NCBI RefSeq assembly: GCF_900105925.1
Contig: NZ_LT629791.1
Coordinates: forward strand, 1,116,001-1,180,000
Source of the DNA: Jiangella alkaliphila
GTDB lineage: Bacteria > Actinomycetota > Actinomycetes > Jiangellales > Jiangellaceae
Reading direction: 5' to 3'
Length of the DNA: 64,000 nucleotides
Shown: positions 22,969 to 30,633 of the stretch, piece after piece
Position numbering within the stretch: position 1 is the stretch's first letter
How the letters are laid out: every line of letters begins with the position of its first letter
The notes under the pieces: generated by a model
What the model saw: only the letters and a program-made list of their open reading frames with translations
What the model was told of the DNA's origin: nothing
Database searches by the model: none
Translations under genes and position numbers: made by a program

Positions 22969-23864
22969 CCCCACGCCGCGTGTCCCAGGTCCTGATGGCC
23001 GCCGTCGTCCTGCTGGCCGGCCTGCTCGGCGCCGTCGCCCCCGGTCAGGCGGCCGAACCGGCGGCGGACCCGTGCTATGTGTGGCTCGAGGTCAGCCCGG
23101 GCGTCTTCGAGTACGTCAACATCTGCCCCGACCCCGACGAAGAGGGGGGTGGCGAGGACGACGGCTCCGGCGGCAACGGCCCACGCTGCGATCTCACCGA
23201 GGAGCCGTACGACGAGTTCTGCCTCGGCACGAAGGCCTGCCGGGCCGACATCCCGTCGACGCTGCCCGAGGACAAGTGGCCGCCCGAGGAGACCCGGCCC
23301 AGCCCGGACCACATCTTCACGTTCGTCCAGTGCCGCGTGCCCGGCCAGGAAGAGCTCTACGAGCGGTGGCGGTGGATCGAGCCGTACGAGGGCGCACTCC
23401 CCGGCCTCGGCTGGCAGGCGCTGGGCCGGCTGGAGACCCCCGCGTTCACCATGACCTTCGAGCCGTCCGGCATGACCTACGTCGGCGCCGACACCCGGTA
23501 CCTGCTCGACGGTCTCGGCGACGGCGAGATCATCGGCAGCGTGGCCGGCCCGCTGCAGGCCACCGGTGAGCTCAGCCACGTCGAGATCGACCCCGGCGAC
23601 GGCTCCGAGACCATCGACTGCGACCCCGACCTGCGCACCCGCGCCTGCGAGCACGTCTACCTCGAGATGTCGCACGAGCAGACCAGCGAGGACATCGACG
23701 GCCAGCCCGGCTTCCCCGCTCAGGCCCGCCTGGTCTACGACGTCACGTTCACCATGGGCGGCGTCGAGGTGAGCCTCCCGGGCGTGCCCGACACCCTCGA
23801 GAGCCCCTGGAACGGCACCGTCGTCCCGGTCGGCGAGATCCAGGCGCTGGTCCGCACCCGCTGA
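22962..23864 (+). CDS. Secreted protein, unknown function
   Basis: The 300-residue protein has a clear signal peptide (MLTPRRVSQVLMAAVVLLAG ... cleavage after GQAA near residue 29). A Cys-containing head (DPCYVWLEVSPG, VNICPDPDEE), an acidic Gly-rich linker and a Trp/Tyr-rich C-terminal beta-type domain follow. Six cysteines remain after cleavage, suggesting disulfides. It is translationally coupled to the lipoprotein gene upstream. I do not recognise the family. Secreted proteins of this layout often accompany actinobacterial secretion or conjugation loci. Confidence 0.75.
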   Translation: MLTPRRVSQVLMAAVVLLAGLLGAVAPGQAAEPAADPCYVWLEVSPGVFEYVNICPDPDEEGGGEDDGSGGNGPRCDLTEEPYDEFCLGTKACRADIPSTLPEDKWPPEETRPSPDHIFTFVQCRVPGQEELYERWRWIEPYEGALPGLGWQALGRLETPAFTMTFEPSGMTYVGADTRYLLDGLGDGEIIGSVAGPLQATGELSHVEIDPGDGSETIDCDPDLRTRACEHVYLEMSHEQTSEDIDGQPGFPAQARLVYDVTFTMGGVEVSLPGVPDTLESPWNGTVVPVGEIQALVRTR

Positions 23865-23879
23865 CCACTGACCCAGTGA

Positions 23880-23925
23880 TGGTTGAGGGATCTGGGTCGC
23901 CAGAACGGCCCAGATCCCTCAACCA
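23880..23925. terminator. 17-bp perfect hairpin between convergent genes
   Basis: TGGTTGAGGGATCTGGG (23880-23896) and its exact complement CCCAGATCCCTCAACCA (23909-23925) flank a 12-nt loop. The position between a plus-strand and a minus-strand gene end suggests a bidirectional terminator. Confidence 0.8.
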
Positions 23926-23933
23926 CGTCGGCG

Positions 23934-26900
23934 CTAGAGGCGTTCCGGCACCCCGGAGCGTTCCGGCGCCGGGCTGGTGAGCTCGGCGATCAGCCGGACG
24001 GTGGCGACCTCGAGGTCGTCGCCGAGGTCGGCGCTGATCGCGGTCATCCGGGCGATGGCGTCGTCGATGCCGGCGCGGTTGCCGGCCAGGTGCTCGGCCT
24101 TGATGCGGTCGCGCCAGAGCAGCTCCATGCCCGGCTCGACCTGCAGGCCGATGGTCGACGCCTTGCGGGCGAGGTGGGCGTCGCCGCCACGCAGCGCGCG
24201 CTGGGCCAGTTCGTGCGCGGCGTCGACGATGGCCGAGATCATCTCCTGCTTGAGGTGCTCGGCCCAGCCGTAGCGGCGCGGGTTGACGCCGGTGAACGGC
24301 TGACCACGGACCAGCTCGAGCGCCGCGACCAGCTGCTGGGTGCCGGCCAGGGTGGGGTCGTCGCCGACCAGTGAGCGCCACTCGTCCCAGTCGGTGGTGA
24401 CGCCCGGGTGGAACCGGTAGCCGGTGTCGACCCGCGGCAGGTAGTCGTCGCCGTGGGCGTCGCGGCCGAACCAGCGGCGCAGCTTGGAGATCGCCGTGTT
24501 GCGGGTGTTCTGGGTGACCCGGCTGCCCGGCCACATCGCGTCGTCGAGCGCCGCGTGCCCCCGGCCGGGGTGCAGCGCGATGAACGCCGCGATCTCGGTG
24601 AGCTGCCGGTACTTGGACTGCTCGACGGGTCCATCGGCGTCCTCGACCTCGACCGGCCCGAGCAGCGCGATGGTGGGACCGTCGCCCGGCACCGGGACGG
24701 GCGGGGCCGCAGCCGCGACGGTCTCGGGAGCGGTCGCCGCCGGGACCTCCTCGACGGGCTCCGCGCCGGCCACGGGCTTGACGTCGGCCGCGGGCTGCAC
24801 GTCCGGCTCGGCCGGCGTCGAGCGGTCGAACTCTGCCTCCAGGCTCTCCAGCAGGCCGGGACCGACCTCGCCGGGCTCCGGCTCGTCGGCCGGCCGGCCA
24901 CCGGCGTCGATCCAGGGCCGCGCGGGCTGCGTCGTGACGCCCAGCAGCTCCAGGATGCGGTGGTACTGGTGCTGGTCGAGCCGCTGCGGCTGGACGTTGA
25001 CGCCGACCGGCTGCAGGACGGCGGCGTCGGGCTGGCCGGCGGTCAGCTCCAGCGACCACTGGCCGACCGCGCCGTCGCCGCTGGTGACCGCTGCGACGGC
25101 CACCCGGGGCAGCGACTGCACCAGGTCGGCCAGCTGGGCGTCCTGGTCGGGGCCGAGCGGCTCGCCGAGCAGCACGATCTCAGGCGTCCACGCGGCCACG
25201 GCGACCCCGCGGGCACGGGCGTCGTCGAGTGAGTAGGCGCCCGACTCGGCCATCGCCACGCGGTCGTGCCGGGCCCGGGTGCTCAGTTCGGTGAGCAGGC
25301 TGCCGGCCGTCGGCAGGTACCGGATGCGGCCGGTGTCGAGTCCGCCGGCCAGCTCGGGGCAGGTGCCGACCAGCGTGACCTGGAGGTCGTCGGCCCACGG
25401 GCTGGTGGCCAGCTCGACGGCGAGGGCGGCCATGACCTCACGGGATGGCTCGCGGTCGCCGACGACGGCCAGCGTGCCGAGGCGCTCGAGGTCGAGCAGC
25501 AGGTGGCCGTCCTCGGGGCCGTGGCCGACGGTGACCAGGCTCGGGTACGGCGCCGGGACCTCGCGCAGCTCGTCGGCGTCGAAGGCCCGTCCGGCGGCGG
25601 CCGGCAGCAGCCACACATGGCCCTGGTCGGTCGCGACGAACGGCGGCGGCAGCTGCGCCTCGTCGGCGAGGTACAGCTCGAACTGCTCCGACGTCAGCCG
25701 CCCGATGCGCAGCGGCGGCAGCGAGACACCACGGCGGGCGCAGTCGGCGGCCAGCCCGCGCAGCGCGAGGTCGACCAGCTCGACGCTCATCGGGTCGGCG
25801 ACGCCGCGCAGCTCACGCTCGGTGTCGGCCAGCGCGCCAGCCGGCATGGCGATGCGCTCGCCGGGCTCGCGCCGTCGCTGCTGGCTGCGCCGCCGGACGG
25901 CGATGAACGCCAGCACACCGGCCGCCAGCAGCGCGCCGACGCCGGCGGTCGTGCGGATCGGCACCTCGACGTCGTCGCCGACGGCCTGCGTGGCGGAGTC
26001 GCCGGCCTCGGAGTCGCCCGGCTGCTCGGCGACCGGCGGCTGCACCGGCTCCTCGGCCGGCGGCGCCTCCTCAGCAGGCGCTTCCTCGGCGGGCGCCTCG
26101 TCCGCCGGCGGCTCCTGGGGCAGCTCCGCGGCGGGCGGCTGGACCGGCTCTTCCGCGGGCGGTTGCTCGGCGGGCGTTTCCTCGGCCGGCGGCTGGACCG
26201 GTTCGCGAGAGACCGGGTCGCCGACGACCGGCGGTGTCCCGGCCGTGCCCGGCACGGTGATGGTCCAGCCCGGCCGGATGAGGTCGGGATCGGTGAGCCG
26301 TCCGCCGTCGGGCTGCACGGTGTCGCGCGAGGCGTCGACCAGCTCGGGGTACCGGGCGCCGTCGCCGAGCCGCTGCTCGGCGATGCCCCACAGGGTGTCG
26401 CCCTCGGCGACGACGTGCGTGACGGCGCCGGTGTCGGCCACGGCCTCGGCGGCCGGGGCGGGTTCCGGCGGCAGCCGCAGCTGCCAGCCAGGGTCGATCC
26501 AGTGGGTGTTGTCGAGGGCGCGGCCGCCGGGCTGCGCGACGCCGTAGTTGAGCTCGGCGATCTCCGGCCAGCGCATGCCGTCGCCCAGCTCTTGCTCGGC
26601 GATGCGCCACAGCGACTCGCCGCGCTGGACGGTGTGCGTGCGCTGCACCATGGCCGGCTGGGCCGCCTCGGGTGCCGCGGCGGGCGCCGTCTCGGCCGTC
26701 GCCACCTCGGACGCGGCCGGCGCCTGGGTCGTCGTGGCCGGGGCGGGCTGAGGCGCCGGCGGCTGCACGGGCTCGGCGGCGGTGGCCACGCCGACCGGGC
26801 CGACGACGAACACGGCGGCCACGGCGGCGACCAGGCCGGCGGCGGCGCGTTGCTGGAACCGCAGCACGGGCAGCCGCGGCGCCTTGCGGCCGCCGAGGGC

Positions 26901-27182
26901 CGCGGGGATCTCGACGACGAGACCGACGGCGAAGCTGATCCAGCCCAGCCAGCCGATCCAGAGCAGCACCTCCAGGAACAACGAGCCGTCGTCGGGCTCG
27001 GTGAGCGCGGAGGTGACGTCGTCCCAGCTGGGGACGGAGTCGGGGAGTGGGTTGCCGGCGACGGCGATCAGTGCGAGCGGGATGCCGACCAGGACCGCGA
27101 CGATGACGACCAACGCTCCCAGACCGCGCAGGACCGATGAAATCGTGCGCCGGGGACGGGCGGCTCTATGGGTTCGAGGCAC
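23934..27182 (-). CDS. LysM-BTAD membrane protein (SARP-like C-terminus)
   Basis: The 1082-residue protein has three N-terminal membrane helices (about 18-42, 69-91, 111-135) and an extracytoplasmic stretch with two LysM domains (about 180-240, RGESLWRIAEQELGDG; about 255-312, EGDTLWGIAEQRLGDG). A long Pro/Glu/Ala linker, a fourth helix (413-430) and a large cytoplasmic part follow. It ends (about 830-1075) in a winged-helix/BTAD module with the contexts LTEIAAFIALHPGRGHAALD and VTQNTRNTAISKLRRWFG. LysM binds peptidoglycan; BTAD-type modules are found in SARP activators. One inference is a wall-sensing transmembrane regulator. The GTG at 27182 has GAGGAG 7 nt upstream. It is the last gene of the flp-tadE unit, 11 nt after the preceding gene. 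Confidence 0.85.
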   Translation of the reverse strand: MPRTHRAARPRRTISSVLRGLGALVVIVAVLVGIPLALIAVAGNPLPDSVPSWDDVTSALTEPDDGSLFLEVLLWIGWLGWISFAVGLVVEIPAALGGRKAPRLPVLRFQQRAAAGLVAAVAAVFVVGPVGVATAAEPVQPPAPQPAPATTTQAPAASEVATAETAPAAAPEAAQPAMVQRTHTVQRGESLWRIAEQELGDGMRWPEIAELNYGVAQPGGRALDNTHWIDPGWQLRLPPEPAPAAEAVADTGAVTHVVAEGDTLWGIAEQRLGDGARYPELVDASRDTVQPDGGRLTDPDLIRPGWTITVPGTAGTPPVVGDPVSREPVQPPAEETPAEQPPAEEPVQPPAAELPQEPPADEAPAEEAPAEEAPPAEEPVQPPVAEQPGDSEAGDSATQAVGDDVEVPIRTTAGVGALLAAGVLAFIAVRRRSQQRRREPGERIAMPAGALADTERELRGVADPMSVELVDLALRGLAADCARRGVSLPPLRIGRLTSEQFELYLADEAQLPPPFVATDQGHVWLLPAAAGRAFDADELREVPAPYPSLVTVGHGPEDGHLLLDLERLGTLAVVGDREPSREVMAALAVELATSPWADDLQVTLVGTCPELAGGLDTGRIRYLPTAGSLLTELSTRARHDRVAMAESGAYSLDDARARGVAVAAWTPEIVLLGEPLGPDQDAQLADLVQSLPRVAVAAVTSGDGAVGQWSLELTAGQPDAAVLQPVGVNVQPQRLDQHQYHRILELLGVTTQPARPWIDAGGRPADEPEPGEVGPGLLESLEAEFDRSTPAEPDVQPAADVKPVAGAEPVEEVPAATAPETVAAAAPPVPVPGDGPTIALLGPVEVEDADGPVEQSKYRQLTEIAAFIALHPGRGHAALDDAMWPGSRVTQNTRNTAISKLRRWFGRDAHGDDYLPRVDTGYRFHPGVTTDWDEWRSLVGDDPTLAGTQQLVAALELVRGQPFTGVNPRRYGWAEHLKQEMISAIVDAAHELAQRALRGGDAHLARKASTIGLQVEPGMELLWRDRIKAEHLAGNRAGIDDAIARMTAISADLGDDLEVATVRLIAELTSPAPERSGVPERL

Positions 27183-27193
27183 GGGGGTACTCC

Positions 27194-27625
27194 TCACTGT
27201 TCCGTTCCGACGCCGCGCGCGAGGCGTACCTGCGCGCTGCCAGTGGCCTGGGACGTCGGCTGCCCGATCAGGGACAGGAAGACGTTGTCGTAGGTGATCG
27301 CGGTGTCGACCTGCACCGTCGTGTCGTCGACGCGGCGGCAGCCGGTGGGCTGGCCGCCCGCTGACGTGACGTAGTCGGTGGCGGCGCTGCAGGCCCGGGC
27401 GAAGTCGATGGTCGGGTGACCGGCGCCGTCGCCGTCGATGATGACCGCCTGGGCGGCCGTGCGGCCGGCCTCGGCGGCCATGGCGTTGGCCCGCTGCATG
27501 GCCCGGATCTGGCCGCCGCCGTCGACGACGAGCCCGATGGCCAGGAACAACGCCATGACGATGACCACGGCGAAGATCGCGATGGCGCCCCGTTCGCCAT
27601 CGGACCGCAACCGCCGGGCCGTCAT
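27194..27625 (-). CDS. TadG/TadE-like pilus-assembly protein (Rv3654c-like)
   Basis: The 143-residue protein has a positively charged start (MTARRLRSDGERGAIAIF), one hydrophobic helix (about 13-36) and an extracytoplasmic domain with two Cys. The G-A-I-A segment resembles a prepilin cleavage site. Such proteins close actinobacterial tad operons and are thought to act as minor pseudopilins or assembly factors. Start and the previous stop overlap by 4 nt. Confidence 0.8.
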   Translation of the reverse strand: MTARRLRSDGERGAIAIFAVVIVMALFLAIGLVVDGGGQIRAMQRANAMAAEAGRTAAQAVIIDGDGAGHPTIDFARACSAATDYVTSAGGQPTGCRRVDDTTVQVDTAITYDNVFLSLIGQPTSQATGSAQVRLARGVGTEQ

Positions 27626-28059
27626 CCGCGCATCCTGTAGGTGTCGAGCGGGCTCTCGACCGTCTCGGTGATCTCCCGCGAGCCGGGCAGCCCAGGGATG
27701 GCGACGTCGGAGAGCTGGACCCGGCAGGTGACCGTGGCCGAGACGGTGGCCGGCTCGCCGGGCGGCCGGCTGAACTGGCTGGTGTCGATCTCGATGGACG
27801 GTCCGCCGACACACAGGAGGTCCTGCTGTTCCAGCGACGCCTCGGCGGCGTTGCGGCCCTGGAACTGCGCGTCGCTCTCGGTGCGGGCGATGGACGCGGT
27901 GCGCGCCGCCTCGGCCGCGGCGTGCTCGACCGAGCCACCGGCGATGGTGACCCGCCCGCCCAGCACCAGCAGCGCGATGATCATCAGCAGGCCGGGCGCG
28001 ACCACCGCCAGCTCGACGGTGGCCGAGCCGCGCTCTCTGCGTGCTACCTGCGCGGACAT
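27622..28059 (-). CDS. TadE-like pseudopilin
   Basis: The 145-residue protein carries the TadE signature after a basic start: RRERGSATVELAVVAPGLLM, with Glu at +5 after the Gly of the class III prepilin site. A single helix and a periplasmic-type domain with two Cys (LLCVGG, VTCRVQ) follow. The gene sits in the flp-tadE run, between the other two TadE/G-like genes. Confidence 0.87.
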   Translation of the reverse strand: MSAQVARRERGSATVELAVVAPGLLMIIALLVLGGRVTIAGGSVEHAAAEAARTASIARTESDAQFQGRNAAEASLEQQDLLCVGGPSIEIDTSQFSRPPGEPATVSATVTCRVQLSDVAIPGLPGSREITETVESPLDTYRMRG

Positions 28060-28060
28060 G

Positions 28061-28495
28061 TCAGTCCGGCCCGGTGAAGCGCTCGACCGGGCCGCTGGCC
28101 GACTGCGAGACCTGGTGCCCGGACCAGCCGGGGAACAGGCTCTGCGACGAGCCCTCGACGGTGATGGTGACCTCGACGTCGCCTCCGTTGCCGCTGACGG
28201 TGATGCTGCTGAGCACGCCGTCGGAGCCGGCCTCCTGGGCGAACGTGCGGGCCTCGGCGACGCCGGCGTCGAGCGACCCGCCGTTGCCGGTGGCCACGCG
28301 CACGCCTTCCTCGGCGGCCGCGAGGGCGACGTTGCGGGCGTGATACCACAACGCACCCTCGATGACACCGAAGGTGATCAGCAGGACGACCGGGAACAGG
28401 ACTACGAGCTCCAGCGTCGCCGCGCCTCGTTCGGGACGTCCGGGGAGGCGGCGTCGGGGCCGACGCCGCTGCCCGTCACGTGGCCGGCGGCTCAT
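28061..28495 (-). CDS. TadE-like pseudopilin
   Basis: The 144-residue protein has an Arg-rich cytoplasmic head (MSRRPRDGQRRRPRRRLPGR), then RGAATLELVVLFPVVLLITF, the TadE-type G-AATLE cleavage/assembly motif with a membrane helix. A 90-residue extracytoplasmic domain without Cys follows. It starts 3 nt after the flp stop and ends 1 nt before the next start region, so the genes are tightly coupled. Confidence 0.87.
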   Translation of the reverse strand: MSRRPRDGQRRRPRRRLPGRPERGAATLELVVLFPVVLLITFGVIEGALWYHARNVALAAAEEGVRVATGNGGSLDAGVAEARTFAQEAGSDGVLSSITVSGNGGDVEVTITVEGSSQSLFPGWSGHQVSQSASGPVERFTGPD

Positions 28496-28498
28496 GAC

Positions 28499-28699
28499 CT
28501 ACTGGATCTTCGCTTGTTCGCGGTTGATGACGCCGATGATGATGCCGACCAGGGCGACGGCGGCGACGAAGACCGCCGCGGCGATGACCACGTACTCGAG
28601 GGTGGTGGCGCCCTGTTCGCGACGGCGGTCGGTCAGCTCGGCGTAGCGGTCGCGCAGCTCGGCCGACAGGACCGTCATCCATGTCTGGAGTTGCAGCAT
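28499..28699 (-). CDS. flp: Flp-type pilin
   Basis: The 66-residue protein has a 30-residue polar leader followed by G-ATTLEYVVIAAAVFVAAVAL, the class III/Flp prepilin site with Glu at +5 and Tyr at +6, and one membrane helix. The mature pilin would be about 36 residues. It is the structural subunit of the Tad pilus built by TadA/B/C. Its own upstream element (28747-28776) suggests it can be transcribed apart from tadABC. No prepilin peptidase gene lies in the window. Confidence 0.92.
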   Translation of the reverse strand: MLQLQTWMTVLSAELRDRYAELTDRRREQGATTLEYVVIAAAVFVAAVALVGIIIGVINREQAKIQ

Positions 28700-28746
28700 T
28701 GTCGTGTTCCTCTCGGGGGTGCGGGCTGTTCCCGACCCGTCACAGC

Positions 28747-28776
28747 TGTAGGCATGTCCGGGGAGACTTCTGTGAC
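28747..28776 (-). promoter_or_regulatory. GTCACA-N18-CCTACA promoter motif, flp unit
   Basis: On the minus strand GTCACA (28776-28771) and CCTACA (28752-28747) are 18 nt apart, with 47 nt to the flp start. The spacer shares GAAGTC and CGGACA blocks with the copy at 58957-58986. Confidence 0.7.
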
Positions 28777-28822
28777 GTGCCAGGACCGGGGAATTCCTGA
28801 CTGAGGAAATAGCGGACAATTG

Positions 28823-29728
28823 TTATTCGAGCATACGCATCACCGTCGGAGCCGCCAGTAGTGCCATGAAAACCACGCCCAGAAGTGCGACGGGCATGAC
28901 CATTCGTTCGCTGTCGGCATTGGCGCGGGCGTGCTCCGCCGACAGGGTGGCGTCACGCAGTCCGCTGGCGCGGGCGCGCAGGCTCTCGTAGACCGTGGCG
29001 CCCTCTTCGCCGGACAGCCGCATGATGTCGGCGAGGTCGTCGAGGTCGTTGACGCCGAGTTGCACCGAGAGTGTGTGCAGGCCCTCCCACGGCGTCGTGC
29101 CGGACCACCGGGCCCGGGCCAGCTCTTCGCGCAGCCGCTGGAACACCCAGGAGTCGCCCACCTCGGCGGCGTTCTCCAGCGCCTGGGTCGACCCGGCGCC
29201 GCCGGCCCGCTCGAGCGCCACGAGGTCGATGTAGGCGCCGAGTGCCCGGGTGAACTCCTCGCGGGCGTTGTTCGCCTTCGACCTGGTCTCGATGTCGGGC
29301 AGGAACCACATGACGACGGCGAGGATGAGGCCGACGAACGCCGGCACCGTGAACGGCAGCGAGATGCCGGTGATGGCCAGCGTCAGCGTCAGGATGGCCG
29401 GGAACGCCAGCCCGAGCAGCGCCCACAGCGCCTTCTCGCCGTAGTACCGATAGGCGGGGATGCGCAGCAGGTCCAGTTCCTGACGCGGCAGCCGGAAGCC
29501 CACCAGCGTCGGCAGCCGCTGCTCGAGGAACCGGCCGAGGCGGTCCTGGAACAGCGAGCTGCCCTGGCTGGTCTGCGGCTCCAGCGACCGCGTGGTCTCG
29601 GTGCCGGTGTCGTGCAGCCGGCCCAGCGTGGCCCGCAGGTGCGGCTGCGCCGGGACCAGTTCGCGCACCACCAGTGCCAGGCCGAGCCCGGCCAGCGCGC
29701 CGGCGAGTATGCCGAGTTCCCAGATCAT
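28823..29728 (-). CDS. tadC: Tad pilus inner-membrane platform protein TadC
   Basis: The 301-residue T2SF (GspF-like) protein has membrane helices near residues 4-24, 100-145 and 275-298. Between them is the cytoplasmic helical domain, with REEFTRALGAYIDLVALERAGG and LSGEEGATVYESLR. With TadB it forms the platform on which TadA drives pilin assembly. The ATG at 29728 overlaps the tadB stop by 4 nt. The C-terminus ends in VMRMLE. Confidence 0.92.
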   Translation of the reverse strand: MIWELGILAGALAGLGLALVVRELVPAQPHLRATLGRLHDTGTETTRSLEPQTSQGSSLFQDRLGRFLEQRLPTLVGFRLPRQELDLLRIPAYRYYGEKALWALLGLAFPAILTLTLAITGISLPFTVPAFVGLILAVVMWFLPDIETRSKANNAREEFTRALGAYIDLVALERAGGAGSTQALENAAEVGDSWVFQRLREELARARWSGTTPWEGLHTLSVQLGVNDLDDLADIMRLSGEEGATVYESLRARASGLRDATLSAEHARANADSERMVMPVALLGVVFMALLAAPTVMRMLE

Positions 29729-30633
29729 CGCGCCTCCGCCCGGGTCGGTCCGCTGGACGAGCGCAGGTCCCAGCCCATGATCCGAGGCAGCGGGCGGGGC
29801 TTGGTGATCTGCCGCATCCACAGCAGGCACAGCACGTAGCAGCTGAGCAGCACGATGAGGATGATCTGCCCGATGGCCGAGCCGTACGGCTCGATGTAGG
29901 CGCTGTTGAACGTCATGAACCCGAGCACGACCAGCGTGATGAGCGTGACCATGCGCGCCGTGGTGCGCGGCTTGGACCGGTCGGCCTCGATCTTGCGCCG
30001 CACCTGGACGTCCTGCGCCACCGTCGCCGCCAGCCCCTCCAGCACCGCCGCGAGGCCGGCACCGCGCCGCGTCGCACCCAGGATCAGCGACGACGCGATG
30101 AGGTCGCCGGTGGCGTCGGCGAGGTCGTCGGCGAACGCGCGCAGCGCCGCGACCGTCGGCCAGCGGGCGCGCAGCCGCGCCACCAGCGTCGTCACCTCCG
30201 GCCGCAGCGCGTCGGGGGTCGACTTCATGGTCGCGGTGATGGCCTGCTCCAGCCCGACGCCGACCGTGAGGACGCCGGCCAGCGACCGCGTCCACTCCTC
30301 CATCGCCTCGAGCTTGACGACCGGGGTGGCCGACGGCGGCGGCGCGAGCAGCGCGGGCAGGCCGATGAGGGCGGCCGGCACCAGCACGACAAGGATCAGC
30401 CAGCCGGTGAGCAGCCAGGCGACCATGCCGCCGGCCAGGCCGATGCCGAGCAGGATGCGCAGCTGCCGTGCGGCGGGGTTGCGGCCGCCGGTCAGGCTGA
30501 TGAACCTGGCCTTGATCCGCTGCCCGGACGTGGCCGGGCGCGCCCGCACCGGCTGCGGGATCAGCCCGAGCACGATCACGAGCACCCCGCCCAGCACCAG
30601 GATCGCCGCGAGCGCCGCGGCGAACGGCGTCAC
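29725..30633 (-). CDS. tadB: Tad pilus inner-membrane platform protein TadB
   Basis: The 302-residue T2SF-domain protein has an N-terminal membrane helix (4-24), a helix pair near 60-100, a cytoplasmic domain (WTRSLAGVLTVGVGLEQAI ... GAGLAAVLEGLAATVAQD) and two C-terminal helices (about 235-275). It partners TadC. The GTG at 30633 overlaps the tadA stop (GTGA), indicating translational coupling. Confidence 0.92.
   Translation of the reverse strand: MTPFAAALAAILVLGGVLVIVLGLIPQPVRARPATSGQRIKARFISLTGGRNPAARQLRILLGIGLAGGMVAWLLTGWLILVVLVPAALIGLPALLAPPPSATPVVKLEAMEEWTRSLAGVLTVGVGLEQAITATMKSTPDALRPEVTTLVARLRARWPTVAALRAFADDLADATGDLIASSLILGATRRGAGLAAVLEGLAATVAQDVQVRRKIEADRSKPRTTARMVTLITLVVLGFMTFNSAYIEPYGSAIGQIILIVLLSCYVLCLLWMRQITKPRPLPRIMGWDLRSSSGPTRAEAR

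Noticed and set aside
27183-27938. Upstream in-frame extension of the LysM-BTAD gene to more than 1300 codons
   Set aside because: The extra part overlaps two TadE/G-like genes in another frame and translates to Arg/Pro-rich sequence; GTG at 27182 with GAGGAG is the better start.
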